Below are positions 1 to 5,808 of a stretch of 7,420 bases of DNA, one piece after another (the stretch's first letter is position 1; the number at the start of each line of letters is the position of its first letter). The stretch is taken from positions 1-7,420 of the forward strand of contig JAASTM010000102.1 of assembly GCA_021767325.1 (NCBI GenBank), written 5' to 3'. The translations under genes and the position numbers were made by a program. This DNA is from Spirochaetales bacterium (GTDB lineage: Bacteria; Spirochaetota; Spirochaetia; DSM-16054; Sediminispirochaetaceae). Below the pieces are notes generated by a model. It did not search any database and had not been told where the DNA came from. It worked only from the letters and a program-made list of their open reading frames with translations.

Positions 1-928
1 CACATCCCCAACAGCTGTATTTTGCTGGAATCAACAGCGGGATTGTTTTTATCTTCCAAATGCCGTAGCCGTACTCGATGGATGGGTAGAGTGGACCGGT
101 ATCATTTTTCATTATCTCCAAGGTTTTCTGCGAGATAAGCCGGCCTGCGACCAGTGCCTGCATGAAGGTAAGCAGATCCTCCATAGGTGCCACTACCCCG
201 CCGCCGGCGTAATCGATATCGGCATAGCTGGGTATATGGTTGATCACTTGCCTGTCTATACTGAAGTTGGCCGTGGGGTACTGATTCTCCTTACCGGGGT
301 GGCTTTTGTGGAGCATATACGAGCTTTCCATGCCGAGCGGAGTAAAGATGAGTTCATGCAAGAGCTCGTGGAATGGCTTTTCGCTTATCTGTTCGCATAT
401 CAGACCGAGCAGATGATAATTTGTATCCGTATAATGGACTTTCTTGCCCGGCGGACAGCAGGATTCCAAATTGGTTTTACCCCATATAATCGCCTCCCGG
501 GTGGTAATATTGAATGAGTCGTCGACGAGCATCTTTTTCAGCAGCGGCCAGAAGTTATCGAACAGGCCGGAGGTCTGTTTCAGCAGGTGGCGGATGGTAA
601 TCTCTTGGGTATACTCTCGGCCCTTATAGACGTGCAGACCCTGCAGTAAATCCGAGTCCAAGTACTTGCTCAAGGGATCGTCAAAGCTCAGTCTGCCTTG
701 TTCAAAGAGCATGCTCACTATGGTTGCGGTAAAGAGCTTGCCCACGCTGGCCATATAGTTGGGCTGCTGAGGATTCGCCGGCACGTCTCCGGTTGAGCCC
801 GCGGCGATATTCAGATGGAGATCCAGTTTGTCCGAGTGAACCAGCAGGTAGGCATTGGCTACTTTCGAGTCTTTCTCGGCCTGCTTTCTGAACAGCGCTT
901 CTATTTGAGCTTTTTTTTCTGTACTCAT
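1..928 (-). CDS. Beta-lactamase/esterase-family serine hydrolase, 3' end cut by left window edge
   Basis: The frame is open from ATG at 928 down to the window edge, giving 309 complete codons without a stop. The protein belongs to the class C beta-lactamase / penicillin-binding-protein-like hydrolase family (Beta-lactamase domain), whose members include esterases, D-aminopeptidases and beta-lactamases. The SxxK motif is seen as S61-V-G-K64 in the context NYMASVGKLFTAT, with S61 the expected nucleophile. The second motif is Y166-T-D168 in HYTDTNYHLLG, a YxD form in place of the YxN of true AmpC enzymes and commoner in esterase-like members. HLLKQTSGL (about residues 114-122) and GYGIW (about 285-289) are also family-typical. 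The third motif (KTG or HxG) should lie just beyond the edge. I see no signal peptide, so a cytoplasmic esterase or peptidase is likelier than a periplasmic beta-lactamase. The start is supported by AAAAGGAG (936-943) seven bases upstream. An intrinsic terminator hairpin lies directly upstream, so expression probably depends on readthrough. Confidence 0.9.
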   Translation of the reverse strand, partial: MSTEKKAQIEALFRKQAEKDSKVANAYLLVHSDKLDLHLNIAAGSTGDVPANPQQPNYMASVGKLFTATIVSMLFEQGRLSFDDPLSKYLDSDLLQGLHVYKGREYTQEITIRHLLKQTSGLFDNFWPLLKKMLVDDSFNITTREAIIWGKTNLESCCPPGKKVHYTDTNYHLLGLICEQISEKPFHELLHELIFTPLGMESSYMLHKSHPGKENQYPTANFSIDRQVINHIPSYADIDYAGGGVVAPMEDLLTFMQALVAGRLISQKTLEIMKNDTGPLYPSIEYGYGIWKIKTIPLLIPAKYSCWGC

Positions 929-954
929 CTCCTGTCTCCTTTTCGCATGCATCT

Positions 955-989
955 ATGAAAAATGGTGGGCTATAAAAAATAGCCCACCT
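955..989 (-). terminator. Intrinsic terminator (possible attenuator) after the alpha/beta hydrolase gene
   Basis: A perfect 10-bp stem pairs 964-973 (GGTGGGCTAT) with 979-988 (ATAGCCCACC) around a 5-base loop. On the minus strand it is followed by ATTTTTCAT, which supplies the U-tract. It begins five bases after the TAA stop of the hydrolase gene. Only about 26 bases separate the T-run from the ATG of the next gene at 928, which leaves no room for an ordinary promoter after the hairpin. It may therefore act as a partial terminator that lowers expression of the downstream serine hydrolase. Confidence 0.85.
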
Positions 990-993
990 ACTC

Positions 994-1746
994 TTACTGT
1001 GAGATTCTATGTAAAAAACTTTCGACCGATCCAAAGAAACCTTCCGGATTCGTCCACATGAGGGGATGATCCCCGTTCGGGAAGATCTTTACTTCGCACT
1101 CCTGAATTGCAGCTTCCAGTTCGGCGGCAGTATCCTTTACATTCGGCAGGAAGCTGTCGTGTTCTGCAAAGGTCAGCAAGACCGGGCAGGCTATCGCTTC
1201 CGGTGCTCCCTTTATGCACGCGCCGCCGTTTTCAACAACCTGTTTTATCATTTTACTGTCATTGTCGATGACCGTCTGCCAATCCGGACCGTGCATAGCG
1301 GTCCAAAACATCCGCTGTTGCTCAGTCGGATTAGTTCGGCCTTCAAGCACGTTGTGGGTGTACATGGCTTCGGTGAAGTGCAGAGCGAAACTGTCCGCAA
1401 TCACCGCTTTTGCCCGTTCAGGATAGTTGATTGCCGTGGCTATGGCGGTAATAGCACCACCGCTGCTGCCCAGTAACACAGCTGATTCATATCCTAAGTG
1501 GTCTATAAGCGCTGCTATTTGATGGCTATCAGCCTCCCACCAATCGACTGTCCACTGCGCAAGACGATCCGATTTACCGGTGCCCAGAAAATCTATGGAT
1601 GCAGCGCAGTATCTGTCTGAAAAATAGTTGATTTCATTCTCATGGGCGGCCGAGCTGGCGGTATTCCCGGGCAGAATTAGGAGCAGCGGACCCTTGCCTT
1701 TCATTGTGAAATAGATATTCTTTCCTTGATATGTAAAGTACGACAT
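994..1746 (-). CDS. Alpha/beta hydrolase, 250 aa
   Basis: A single-domain alpha/beta-hydrolase-fold protein of ordinary family length. The oxyanion region is LLLILPGN (residues 21-28). The nucleophile elbow is G93-S-S95-G-G97 in AVLLGSSGGA, so S95 is the nucleophile. The acid is probably D197 in FAEHD, and the base is H227 in PNGDHP, which completes a Ser-Asp-His triad. D52-F-L-G-T-G-K-S matches the conserved strand before the elbow. There is no signal peptide, so the protein should be cytoplasmic. ATG at 1746 is chosen because AAGGAG (1753-1758) lies six bases upstream. An in-frame TTG at 1785 would add 13 residues, but it has no ribosome site and lies inside the possible leader ORF. The substrate cannot be predicted; esterases, lactonases and haloalkane-dehalogenase-like enzymes share this architecture. 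The gene ends just before a strong terminator. Confidence 0.92.
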   Translation of the reverse strand: MSYFTYQGKNIYFTMKGKGPLLLILPGNTASSAAHENEINYFSDRYCAASIDFLGTGKSDRLAQWTVDWWEADSHQIAALIDHLGYESAVLLGSSGGAITAIATAINYPERAKAVIADSFALHFTEAMYTHNVLEGRTNPTEQQRMFWTAMHGPDWQTVIDNDSKMIKQVVENGGACIKGAPEAIACPVLLTFAEHDSFLPNVKDTAAELEAAIQECEVKIFPNGDHPLMWTNPEGFFGSVESFLHRISQ

Positions 1747-1765
1747 AATTGACTCCTTCTTAGTA

Positions 1766-1801
1766 TTAGTAATTAAAGAAATCAATTGTGGTTGTGGTCA
1801 T
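1766..1801 (-). CDS. Possible 11-residue leader peptide upstream of the alpha/beta hydrolase
   Basis: ATG at 1801-1799 opens a 12-codon frame ending in TAA at 1768-1766, encoding MTTTTIDFFNY. GGAGGG (1806-1811) lies four bases upstream and is a good Shine-Dalgarno match, slightly close. The stop is 19 bases before the ATG of the hydrolase. The four consecutive threonine codons (ACC ACA ACC ACA) could be a stalling or attenuation signal, but no paired terminator/antiterminator hairpins were found by eye between it and the hydrolase. It could equally be a chance ORF with a chance SD, or the debris of a lost gene. Confidence 0.35.
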   Translation of the reverse strand: MTTTTIDFFNY

Positions 1802-1833
1802 TGCTCCCTCCGATTAGTGTTCCTTTGGATAAG

Positions 1834-1862
1834 ATATTACCTCAAAAGAGGGCCGCCGGCAA
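1834..1862 (-). promoter_or_regulatory. Candidate sigma70-type promoter for the leader ORF and alpha/beta hydrolase
   Basis: On the minus strand TTGCCG (1857-1862) and TAATAT (1834-1839) are separated by 17 bases, each matching its consensus hexamer at four of six positions. Transcription would start near 1827, ahead of the leader ORF. The site lies in the 137-base gap after the methyltransferase stop, where a new promoter is reasonable. The hexamers are imperfect. Confidence 0.3.
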
Positions 1863-1883
1863 TTGCAAAAAAGTTGACCTGTA

Positions 1884-2462
1884 TTATTTGCGAAAAATCT
1901 GGTGAAAGAAGACATCGTTTGCAAACGATTCCCCCGCCTGCAGGCCGGCAGCTGTGCACCAGTCTCTGATGTGTGTATCAGTCTGAGCCTCTTTTCCCAT
2001 CAGCGAGCCGTACTGGGTGTGGATGGTCTCTTCAGGCAGAACGATTTCCACGTCGGCCACGAAGATGTCCTTCTCGCCCTGCTCGTATTTAGGAACGAAG
2101 GCATCCCATATTTCCAGGACTCCGCCAGCTTTAAGAACTCGCAGACTCTCTTTCAGGACTGCCTGCTTCACATCGACCGGCATGTAGAGGAGGGTGAAGA
2201 AGATGGTCACCACATCGAAGGAGTTATCGAGAAAGCCCATCTGGGCGGCATCCATCTCGATTTTTAACGCGTCGTTGCTGGTTTCATAGAGTTCATCCGC
2301 GCGCTTGTCGATTGCCACAACACTTGAACCGTAGAGCTTGCCGATAATTCCTTCGCCGCCCCCGCCGATATCCAGAATTCTCTGCGATTTCTTATGCACC
2401 GGTTTTAACTCGACCCGTTGGGTGGGTGAAAATACACATCTTTTTTGTAATTCTTTTTCCAT
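1884..2462 (-). CDS. Class I SAM-dependent methyltransferase (Methyltransf_11 type), 192 aa
   Basis: A Rossmann-fold methyltransferase that should transfer a methyl group from S-adenosylmethionine to an unknown acceptor. Motif I is ILDIGGGGEGIIG (residues 29-41), the glycine-rich SAM loop. D52 in VVAIDK is the acidic residue at the end of strand 2 that usually binds the ribose. D71-A-A-Q with L78-D-N-S-F-D-V-V-T is the typical D/A...FD(V/L)V motif of UbiE-like enzymes, and VLKAGGVLEIWD matches the post-motif III LKPGG strand. The protein is short and has no extra substrate domain. ATG at 2462 follows GAGGGG (2468-2473) at five bases. The first 18 codons overlap the 3' end of the TPR-hydrolase gene in another frame, which indicates translational coupling and co-transcription. 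No terminator was seen after the stop, only a T6 run without a stem. Confidence 0.93.
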   Translation of the reverse strand: MEKELQKRCVFSPTQRVELKPVHKKSQRILDIGGGGEGIIGKLYGSSVVAIDKRADELYETSNDALKIEMDAAQMGFLDNSFDVVTIFFTLLYMPVDVKQAVLKESLRVLKAGGVLEIWDAFVPKYEQGEKDIFVADVEIVLPEETIHTQYGSLMGKEAQTDTHIRDWCTAAGLQAGESFANDVFFHQIFRK

Positions 2463-3358
2463 AAAAACCCCTCAATAATCGATTCCAAATTATGCGGGTA
2501 GGCATGACCAAGATCATCTATGAAAACCTCTTTGCACTGCAGCCCAAGCTCGCGGGCCTTCGATGCGAAGAGTCTGCTCAGCGACAGGCACTCCTCATCC
2601 TTGACTCCACATATGAGTAAAACCTCGATTTCTTTTTCAATCAAGGTCTTGATCTTTCCATCGATATCATTCTCGATAGAGGGTATCCAGGGCGACTGCA
2701 GAACTACTCGATCACATCTTACCGTGGTCTCGGTGAGCGCCCTTAAAATGGTATTGCAGCCCGCTGAAAAGCCTGCTAACACGGTGGTGCTGTATTCATC
2801 CCATTTGATTGAGGCGATCGCTTTCTCCAGCTGAAACGGGCCGTCGCCATGCTCTTCCCATCTGAATAGTTGGTAGGAGTCGATTTCACGTGATTGCAGG
2901 CACTCGATCTGATAGTCGGCGGCACTCAAATCCTGCCAGTATTTTCTGCTGATTTCATTGTTCTGCTGGTTTCCATGCAGCACCACTATCAGGTTGTCGG
3001 CGCTCTTCTTTTCCCATGTGCAGACTGTTTCAACTCTTTCCAATGAGTCCATATATTTCTGGTCTGAAAGGCGTTTGTACTTGGTAAAGCGTGTGCTCCC
3101 ACGGATGCTGTCCAGATCTTCATCATCGAAGACTTCCGGCCGGTACCAGCAGCCTTTCTCAACGACCGCGGTTTCCAGCCAGTCGAGTGCAGCCTCGGGT
3201 TGGCCGGAAGTCGCGGCCAAGCAGTATAAAAAATTATACACCTGTCCCGACATCTCTTCTAATTGATGGAGATTCGATACTAAATACTCATATGCTGCCT
3301 TACTGCCGGCAGCATCCAGCTGCGCGAGGGTTTTATCCAGGAGTTGTGTCGCGTGCAT
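2405..3358 (-). CDS. TPR-like N-terminus fused to an alpha/beta hydrolase domain, 317 aa
   Basis: Residues 20-100 resemble the helical tail of TPR-type proteins: S51-G-Q-P-E-A-A-L-D-W-L-E is a TPR-like helix, followed by the WYRPEVFDDEDLDSIRG...F pattern often found at the end of TPR regions in bacterial regulatory or kinase-linked proteins. From about residue 120 an alpha/beta hydrolase begins: LIVVLHGN (123-130, oxyanion region), nucleophile elbow G196-F-S198-A-G200, probable acid D254 in ICGVKDEE, and H285 in DLGHAYP. The likely activity is an esterase or peptidase, substrate unknown. ATG at 3358 is supported by GGAG (3364-3367) five bases upstream; the in-frame TTG at 3382 lacks one. The last 19 codons and the stop overlap the methyltransferase gene by 58 bases, longer than usual, so the C-terminal tail after about K306 may come from loss of an earlier stop. 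No signal peptide is seen. Confidence 0.88.
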   Translation of the reverse strand: MHATQLLDKTLAQLDAAGSKAAYEYLVSNLHQLEEMSGQVYNFLYCLAATSGQPEAALDWLETAVVEKGCWYRPEVFDDEDLDSIRGSTRFTKYKRLSDQKYMDSLERVETVCTWEKKSADNLIVVLHGNQQNNEISRKYWQDLSAADYQIECLQSREIDSYQLFRWEEHGDGPFQLEKAIASIKWDEYSTTVLAGFSAGCNTILRALTETTVRCDRVVLQSPWIPSIENDIDGKIKTLIEKEIEVLLICGVKDEECLSLSRLFASKARELGLQCKEVFIDDLGHAYPHNLESIIEGFLWKKNYKKDVYFHPPNGSS

Positions 3359-3451
3359 GTATTCTCCAAAACATATTTTCAAAGCTCAGTCCACCGGATT
3401 GTACCATGAAACAAACCGACTCACATTATTTTATGATCTTCACCCTTGTTA

Positions 3452-5119
3452 CTAAAACTGGTTGCGCACTCCTCGGGAGGCCGGTGAGAAGCGGGCATAG
3501 ATTGCGTATTGAAAAAAATCGGTAGTAACGCCGGACTCCGGCGGCGGAGTAGTGAGCATCCAGTGCAGTTGTCTGTCAAATGGGGAATCCGGCCTGTTGA
3601 GAGAAAAGAGGGTTAGGTTCCATTGGACAGCCTGATAGAAGGCGCCGCTGATCGGCAGGTAGTTTGAAAAACCGCTGGTCACCTGATCGTGCTTAGAGCG
3701 TTGATTGGCTTGTTCGTATATTAATGCGATGGAGCAGATTTCATTTTTGACAGGGCTGTCAGGGCTGTGGCGCAGACGGGCGGCCAACCAGTTTACATCG
3801 AACTCTCTTTGCTGGAAGACGTGGTTCAATCCCCACTGACCGAAAAAGCGCATACCCCGAGGAATGGCAGAGTAGAGTGTGAGGAAGTTGCGGTAGATTC
3901 GCTCGTCACGCAGGCGGTTCCAGGCCTTGTCGGTGGTCCCGCCTTCTACGCACTGGTAGCGATACAGGATATTTTGCAGCACCAACCTAAAGCCGAGCAG
4001 CTCATCCCCGAGCCACTCTGCAGCTGCCCGGGGATGAGCAGACAGTTCCTGCAGGGACAGCTGAACTATCTCTGTCCATTCCGCTTTGCTTACCTTTTCA
4101 TAACTGATGTCCTGGGGATTTGTAAGCAGCCCCTCAAGTGCATGCAGGTGGGGAAATTTGTAAGCGGGACTGGTGAGTGCGGGCACTTCCGAGAGCGGGT
4201 GCTGCTGAAAGAGACTCTGCAGGTGGGCAGCGCTGTGTTCGAGCTGATGCTCGATGTCGATGCCGTATACGCGGATCTGCTCGCTTTCTGCGAGCGCTGA
4301 ATTCCACCGTTGGATGTTCCGCCAGAACTGTTTCCTCTCGCGGGTAAAGGCGGGAGTCCCCTGCATATGCTCGAAGACCGCATCGAGTCTGCTTCGATCG
4401 CCTGTATCCAGATACTTCTGCAACAGAACGGATGCACTGTAAGGCATTTCCATGAGCAGGGCCCTGACCCCGCGGTGGTGGTATAGAGATTTGAAGACCT
4501 GCTCCCGGATTTCGGAGTTCACACGAATCCCGTGGGATTCGCCGATAAGATACACCCGAGCCTGCGGGAGGTCTCGGCCCACCTCCTCCGTAAGTTGCTT
4601 GGAGTGTTTCTGCAGATACGTGAACTGTTCGCTGGCGTTTCCCTGGTCAGCACCGCCGACACCGGAGGTGCCGGCGGGAAGCACAGTAATTCGCAACTTC
4701 TCTGTTACCCGCTGGGCGATGGCCGGGTTGCTGCTTTCGATTATTATGACTGCCGCATTCTCGCGGTGTGCATGCGGAGATTCCGTTTTGATTTTAGTGA
4801 GAGCTGACTGAGCGGCATCTTCATTGGCAAACTCGAGGTAGGTCAGTTTGGCGATATATTCCTGCGTTTCATCCGGAGATTCCAGGATATAGAAAGTCCG
4901 TCCGGATTGAGGCCGTACGCCGGTGCGCCGTTCTACCCGCGAGAGTTCATCCCGGGCGAGGATGCGCTTATGAATGACGCTGCCCGTATATCCGTTGACA
5001 AACTGCGGGCGGATCAGGTATTCAGGCCGCTCGGGGGCCGCCGAACATGCGCTCAGAAGAGTGGCCACAAGAGCGGCCGTTAGAGTGGCGGCCAAAATCA
5101 ATCTGCAAAAACGGGACAT
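3452..5119 (-). CDS. Lipoprotein with erythromycin-esterase/ChaN-like domain, 555 aa
   Basis: The N-terminus MSRFCR, a hydrophobic stretch (7-22) and the lipobox L22-S-A-C25 form a class II signal peptide, so the mature protein should be lipid-anchored at C25 outside the cytoplasmic membrane; S26 does not favour inner-membrane retention in the enterobacterial rule. Residues about 30-150 form a region I do not recognise. The EreA/ChaN/TIKI-like domain follows: G193-E194-S-H196-G in VYLIGESHG, a glutamate in ALLMEMPYS (E224), IRVYGIDIEHQ, and GQWGLNHVF near the C-terminus. These are the positions where this superfamily places catalytic or metal-binding Glu, His and Asp residues. The activity may be hydrolysis of an ester, lactone or peptide bond, or binding of haem or metal as proposed for ChaN; the sequence does not decide. 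ATG at 5119 is preferred over TTG at 5131 because it gives a standard signal peptide, but no good SD is present. GC looks higher by eye than in the small genes upstream. Confidence 0.88.
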   Translation of the reverse strand: MSRFCRLILAATLTAALVATLLSACSAAPERPEYLIRPQFVNGYTGSVIHKRILARDELSRVERRTGVRPQSGRTFYILESPDETQEYIAKLTYLEFANEDAAQSALTKIKTESPHAHRENAAVIIIESSNPAIAQRVTEKLRITVLPAGTSGVGGADQGNASEQFTYLQKHSKQLTEEVGRDLPQARVYLIGESHGIRVNSEIREQVFKSLYHHRGVRALLMEMPYSASVLLQKYLDTGDRSRLDAVFEHMQGTPAFTRERKQFWRNIQRWNSALAESEQIRVYGIDIEHQLEHSAAHLQSLFQQHPLSEVPALTSPAYKFPHLHALEGLLTNPQDISYEKVSKAEWTEIVQLSLQELSAHPRAAAEWLGDELLGFRLVLQNILYRYQCVEGGTTDKAWNRLRDERIYRNFLTLYSAIPRGMRFFGQWGLNHVFQQREFDVNWLAARLRHSPDSPVKNEICSIALIYEQANQRSKHDQVTSGFSNYLPISGAFYQAVQWNLTLFSLNRPDSPFDRQLHWMLTTPPPESGVTTDFFQYAIYARFSPASRGVRNQF

Positions 5120-5126
5120 AACTCTA

Positions 5127-5155
5127 ATCAAAACGTGTTTAGAAGTTTTTGTAAA
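5127..5155 (-). promoter_or_regulatory. Candidate promoter very close to the lipoprotein start (possible leaderless mRNA)
   Basis: Minus-strand TTTACA (5150-5155, five of six -35 bases) and TTTGAT (5127-5132, four of six -10 bases) are 17 bases apart. Only seven bases (5120-5126) separate the -10 from the ATG at 5119, so transcription would start at or next to the start codon. That agrees with the missing Shine-Dalgarno site, but the AT-rich region makes chance matches easy. Confidence 0.25.
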
Positions 5156-5156
5156 G

Positions 5157-5174
5157 CCGGAGGCTCACCTCCGG
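5157..5174 (-). terminator. GC-rich hairpin after the DUF3052-like gene, weak U-tract
   Basis: CCGGAGG (5157-5163) pairs perfectly with CCTCCGG (5168-5174) around a 4-base loop. On the minus strand it starts 12 bases after the TAA stop of the small gene and is followed by CTTTACAAAAAC, a poor U-tract. It could be a weak terminator, a transcript-stabilising 3' hairpin, or an operator beside the lipoprotein promoter. The opposite strand has no T-run after it. Confidence 0.5.
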
Positions 5175-5186
5175 AATATCCCCATA

Positions 5187-5627
5187 TTATGTGCTATTTT
5201 TATCATGTGGTGTCCTACTTGTACTGCGAGACTTAACGAATTCTATCCGTCTAAAGCGGAGTGCCGACCAGTCTATATCAATTGCAACCTGACGTACCGC
5301 TTTGAAGCCGAGCTCGCCAAATATTTCCCAGCCCGTATCTCGATTGAAATCGCAGGTGTAATTCTTGGAACTTGCCTTGGGATAAGCAAACCACACAATT
5401 GCATCCCTTACCGCCTTCTGCGAAATGGACTTTGCCAGGGTATCTACCTCATTTTGGGTTCTTACAAAAGCCAGCGAGAATTCGATATCCTGGATGCTCT
5501 CTATACTTCGACGTATGACTACCTGATTATCGAGTGAAGCGAGCTCTGACTCGAATGTCTCCGGCGCGTTTAGTACTAGGATTTCCTTTTGATTTTTCAG
5601 GTTGAGTTTTCTGAATATTTCACCCAC
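5187..5627 (-). CDS. Uncharacterised small protein with DUF3052-like C-terminus, 146 aa
   Basis: I do not recognise a characterised family. The protein starts with FRKLNLKNQKEILVLNAPE (residues 5-23), a strand-like opening, has V78-W-F-A-Y-P-K84, and ends in a conserved-looking block, LGFKAVRQVAIDIDWSALRFR (106-126). The DWSALRFR end resembles the DWSGTRL end of DUF3052 proteins of actinobacteria, so a distant relation is possible. It has no signal peptide, membrane segment or obvious catalytic triad. Residues 133-146 (SRSTSRTPHDKNST) are polar and probably disordered. The start is GTG at 5627, decided by AAAGGAG (5633-5639) five bases upstream. It has its own extended -10 promoter and a hairpin after the stop, so it is probably monocistronic. 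The gene is certain to be coding; its function is unknown. Confidence 0.82.
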   Translation of the reverse strand: MGEIFRKLNLKNQKEILVLNAPETFESELASLDNQVVIRRSIESIQDIEFSLAFVRTQNEVDTLAKSISQKAVRDAIVWFAYPKASSKNYTCDFNRDTGWEIFGELGFKAVRQVAIDIDWSALRFRRIEFVKSRSTSRTPHDKNST

Positions 5628-5691
5628 GCTTTCTCCTTTGGTTTATCCGATTACCGGGATTTCATATAGGACTCAGTTGCAATGGAGGTGT

Positions 5692-5700
5692 ATTATACCA
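5692..5700 (-). promoter_or_regulatory. Extended -10 promoter of the DUF3052-like gene
   Basis: The minus strand reads TGGTATAAT, a perfect TATAAT (5692-5697) with the TGn extension. No good -35 hexamer is seen at 16-18 bases, as expected for extended -10 promoters. Transcription should start near 5685, giving a leader of about 58 bases. The palindrome of the upstream repeat is centred about 57 bases before this start. Confidence 0.55.
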
Positions 5701-5728
5701 TTAGTTTGGGGGATGGGCGGATATTCTA

Positions 5729-5769
5729 AAAAAAGTTGCGTCGACGCAACTTAGAAAAAATACTATATA
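5729..5769 (-). repeat. Palindromic intergenic element, copy 1 (probable terminator of the EamA gene)
   Basis: The core 5733-5752 is the 20-bp perfect palindrome AAGTTGCGTCGACGCAACTT, able to form an 8-bp stem with a TCGA loop. On the minus strand it runs into a T7 run, so it fits an intrinsic terminator 57 bases beyond the EamA stop. The 41-bp stretch matches 7307-7347 at 39 of 41 positions, with differences at 5755 and 5762, and the match extends about 17 bases past the palindrome on the 5' (EamA) side. That extra conservation is not needed by a terminator and would suit an operator or a dispersed repeat. A second perfect palindrome, AATACTATATAGTATT (5759-5774), abuts and overlaps it and is not kept in copy 2. 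Confidence 0.85.
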
Positions 5770-5808
5770 GTATTGCTTAGCTTTATGTGAAGTACTCTAC
5801 ACTCGATT

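Noticed and set aside
2..928. Reading the left-edge gene as an antibiotic-resistance beta-lactamase
   Set aside because: There is no signal peptide and the second motif is YTD, not YxN. An esterase or peptidase role is at least as likely, and the third motif is outside the window.
1747..1785. TTG at 1785 as the start of the alpha/beta hydrolase
   Set aside because: ATG at 1746 has a well-spaced AAGGAG, the longer form has none, and the extra residues do not fit the family's start.
1865..1876. GCAAAAAAGTTG after the methyltransferase gene as a third, decayed copy of the palindromic element
   Set aside because: It matches 12 bases of copy 2 in the same relative position, but the palindrome itself and the rest of the flank are absent. 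A 12-base match dominated by an A-run is weak evidence.
236..5537. Many open frames on the plus strand (for example 1066-1476, 3767-4300, 4974-5537)
   Set aside because: They lie opposite or out of frame with clearly recognisable minus-strand genes, lack family motifs and have no convincing ribosome sites. They are shadows of the real genes.
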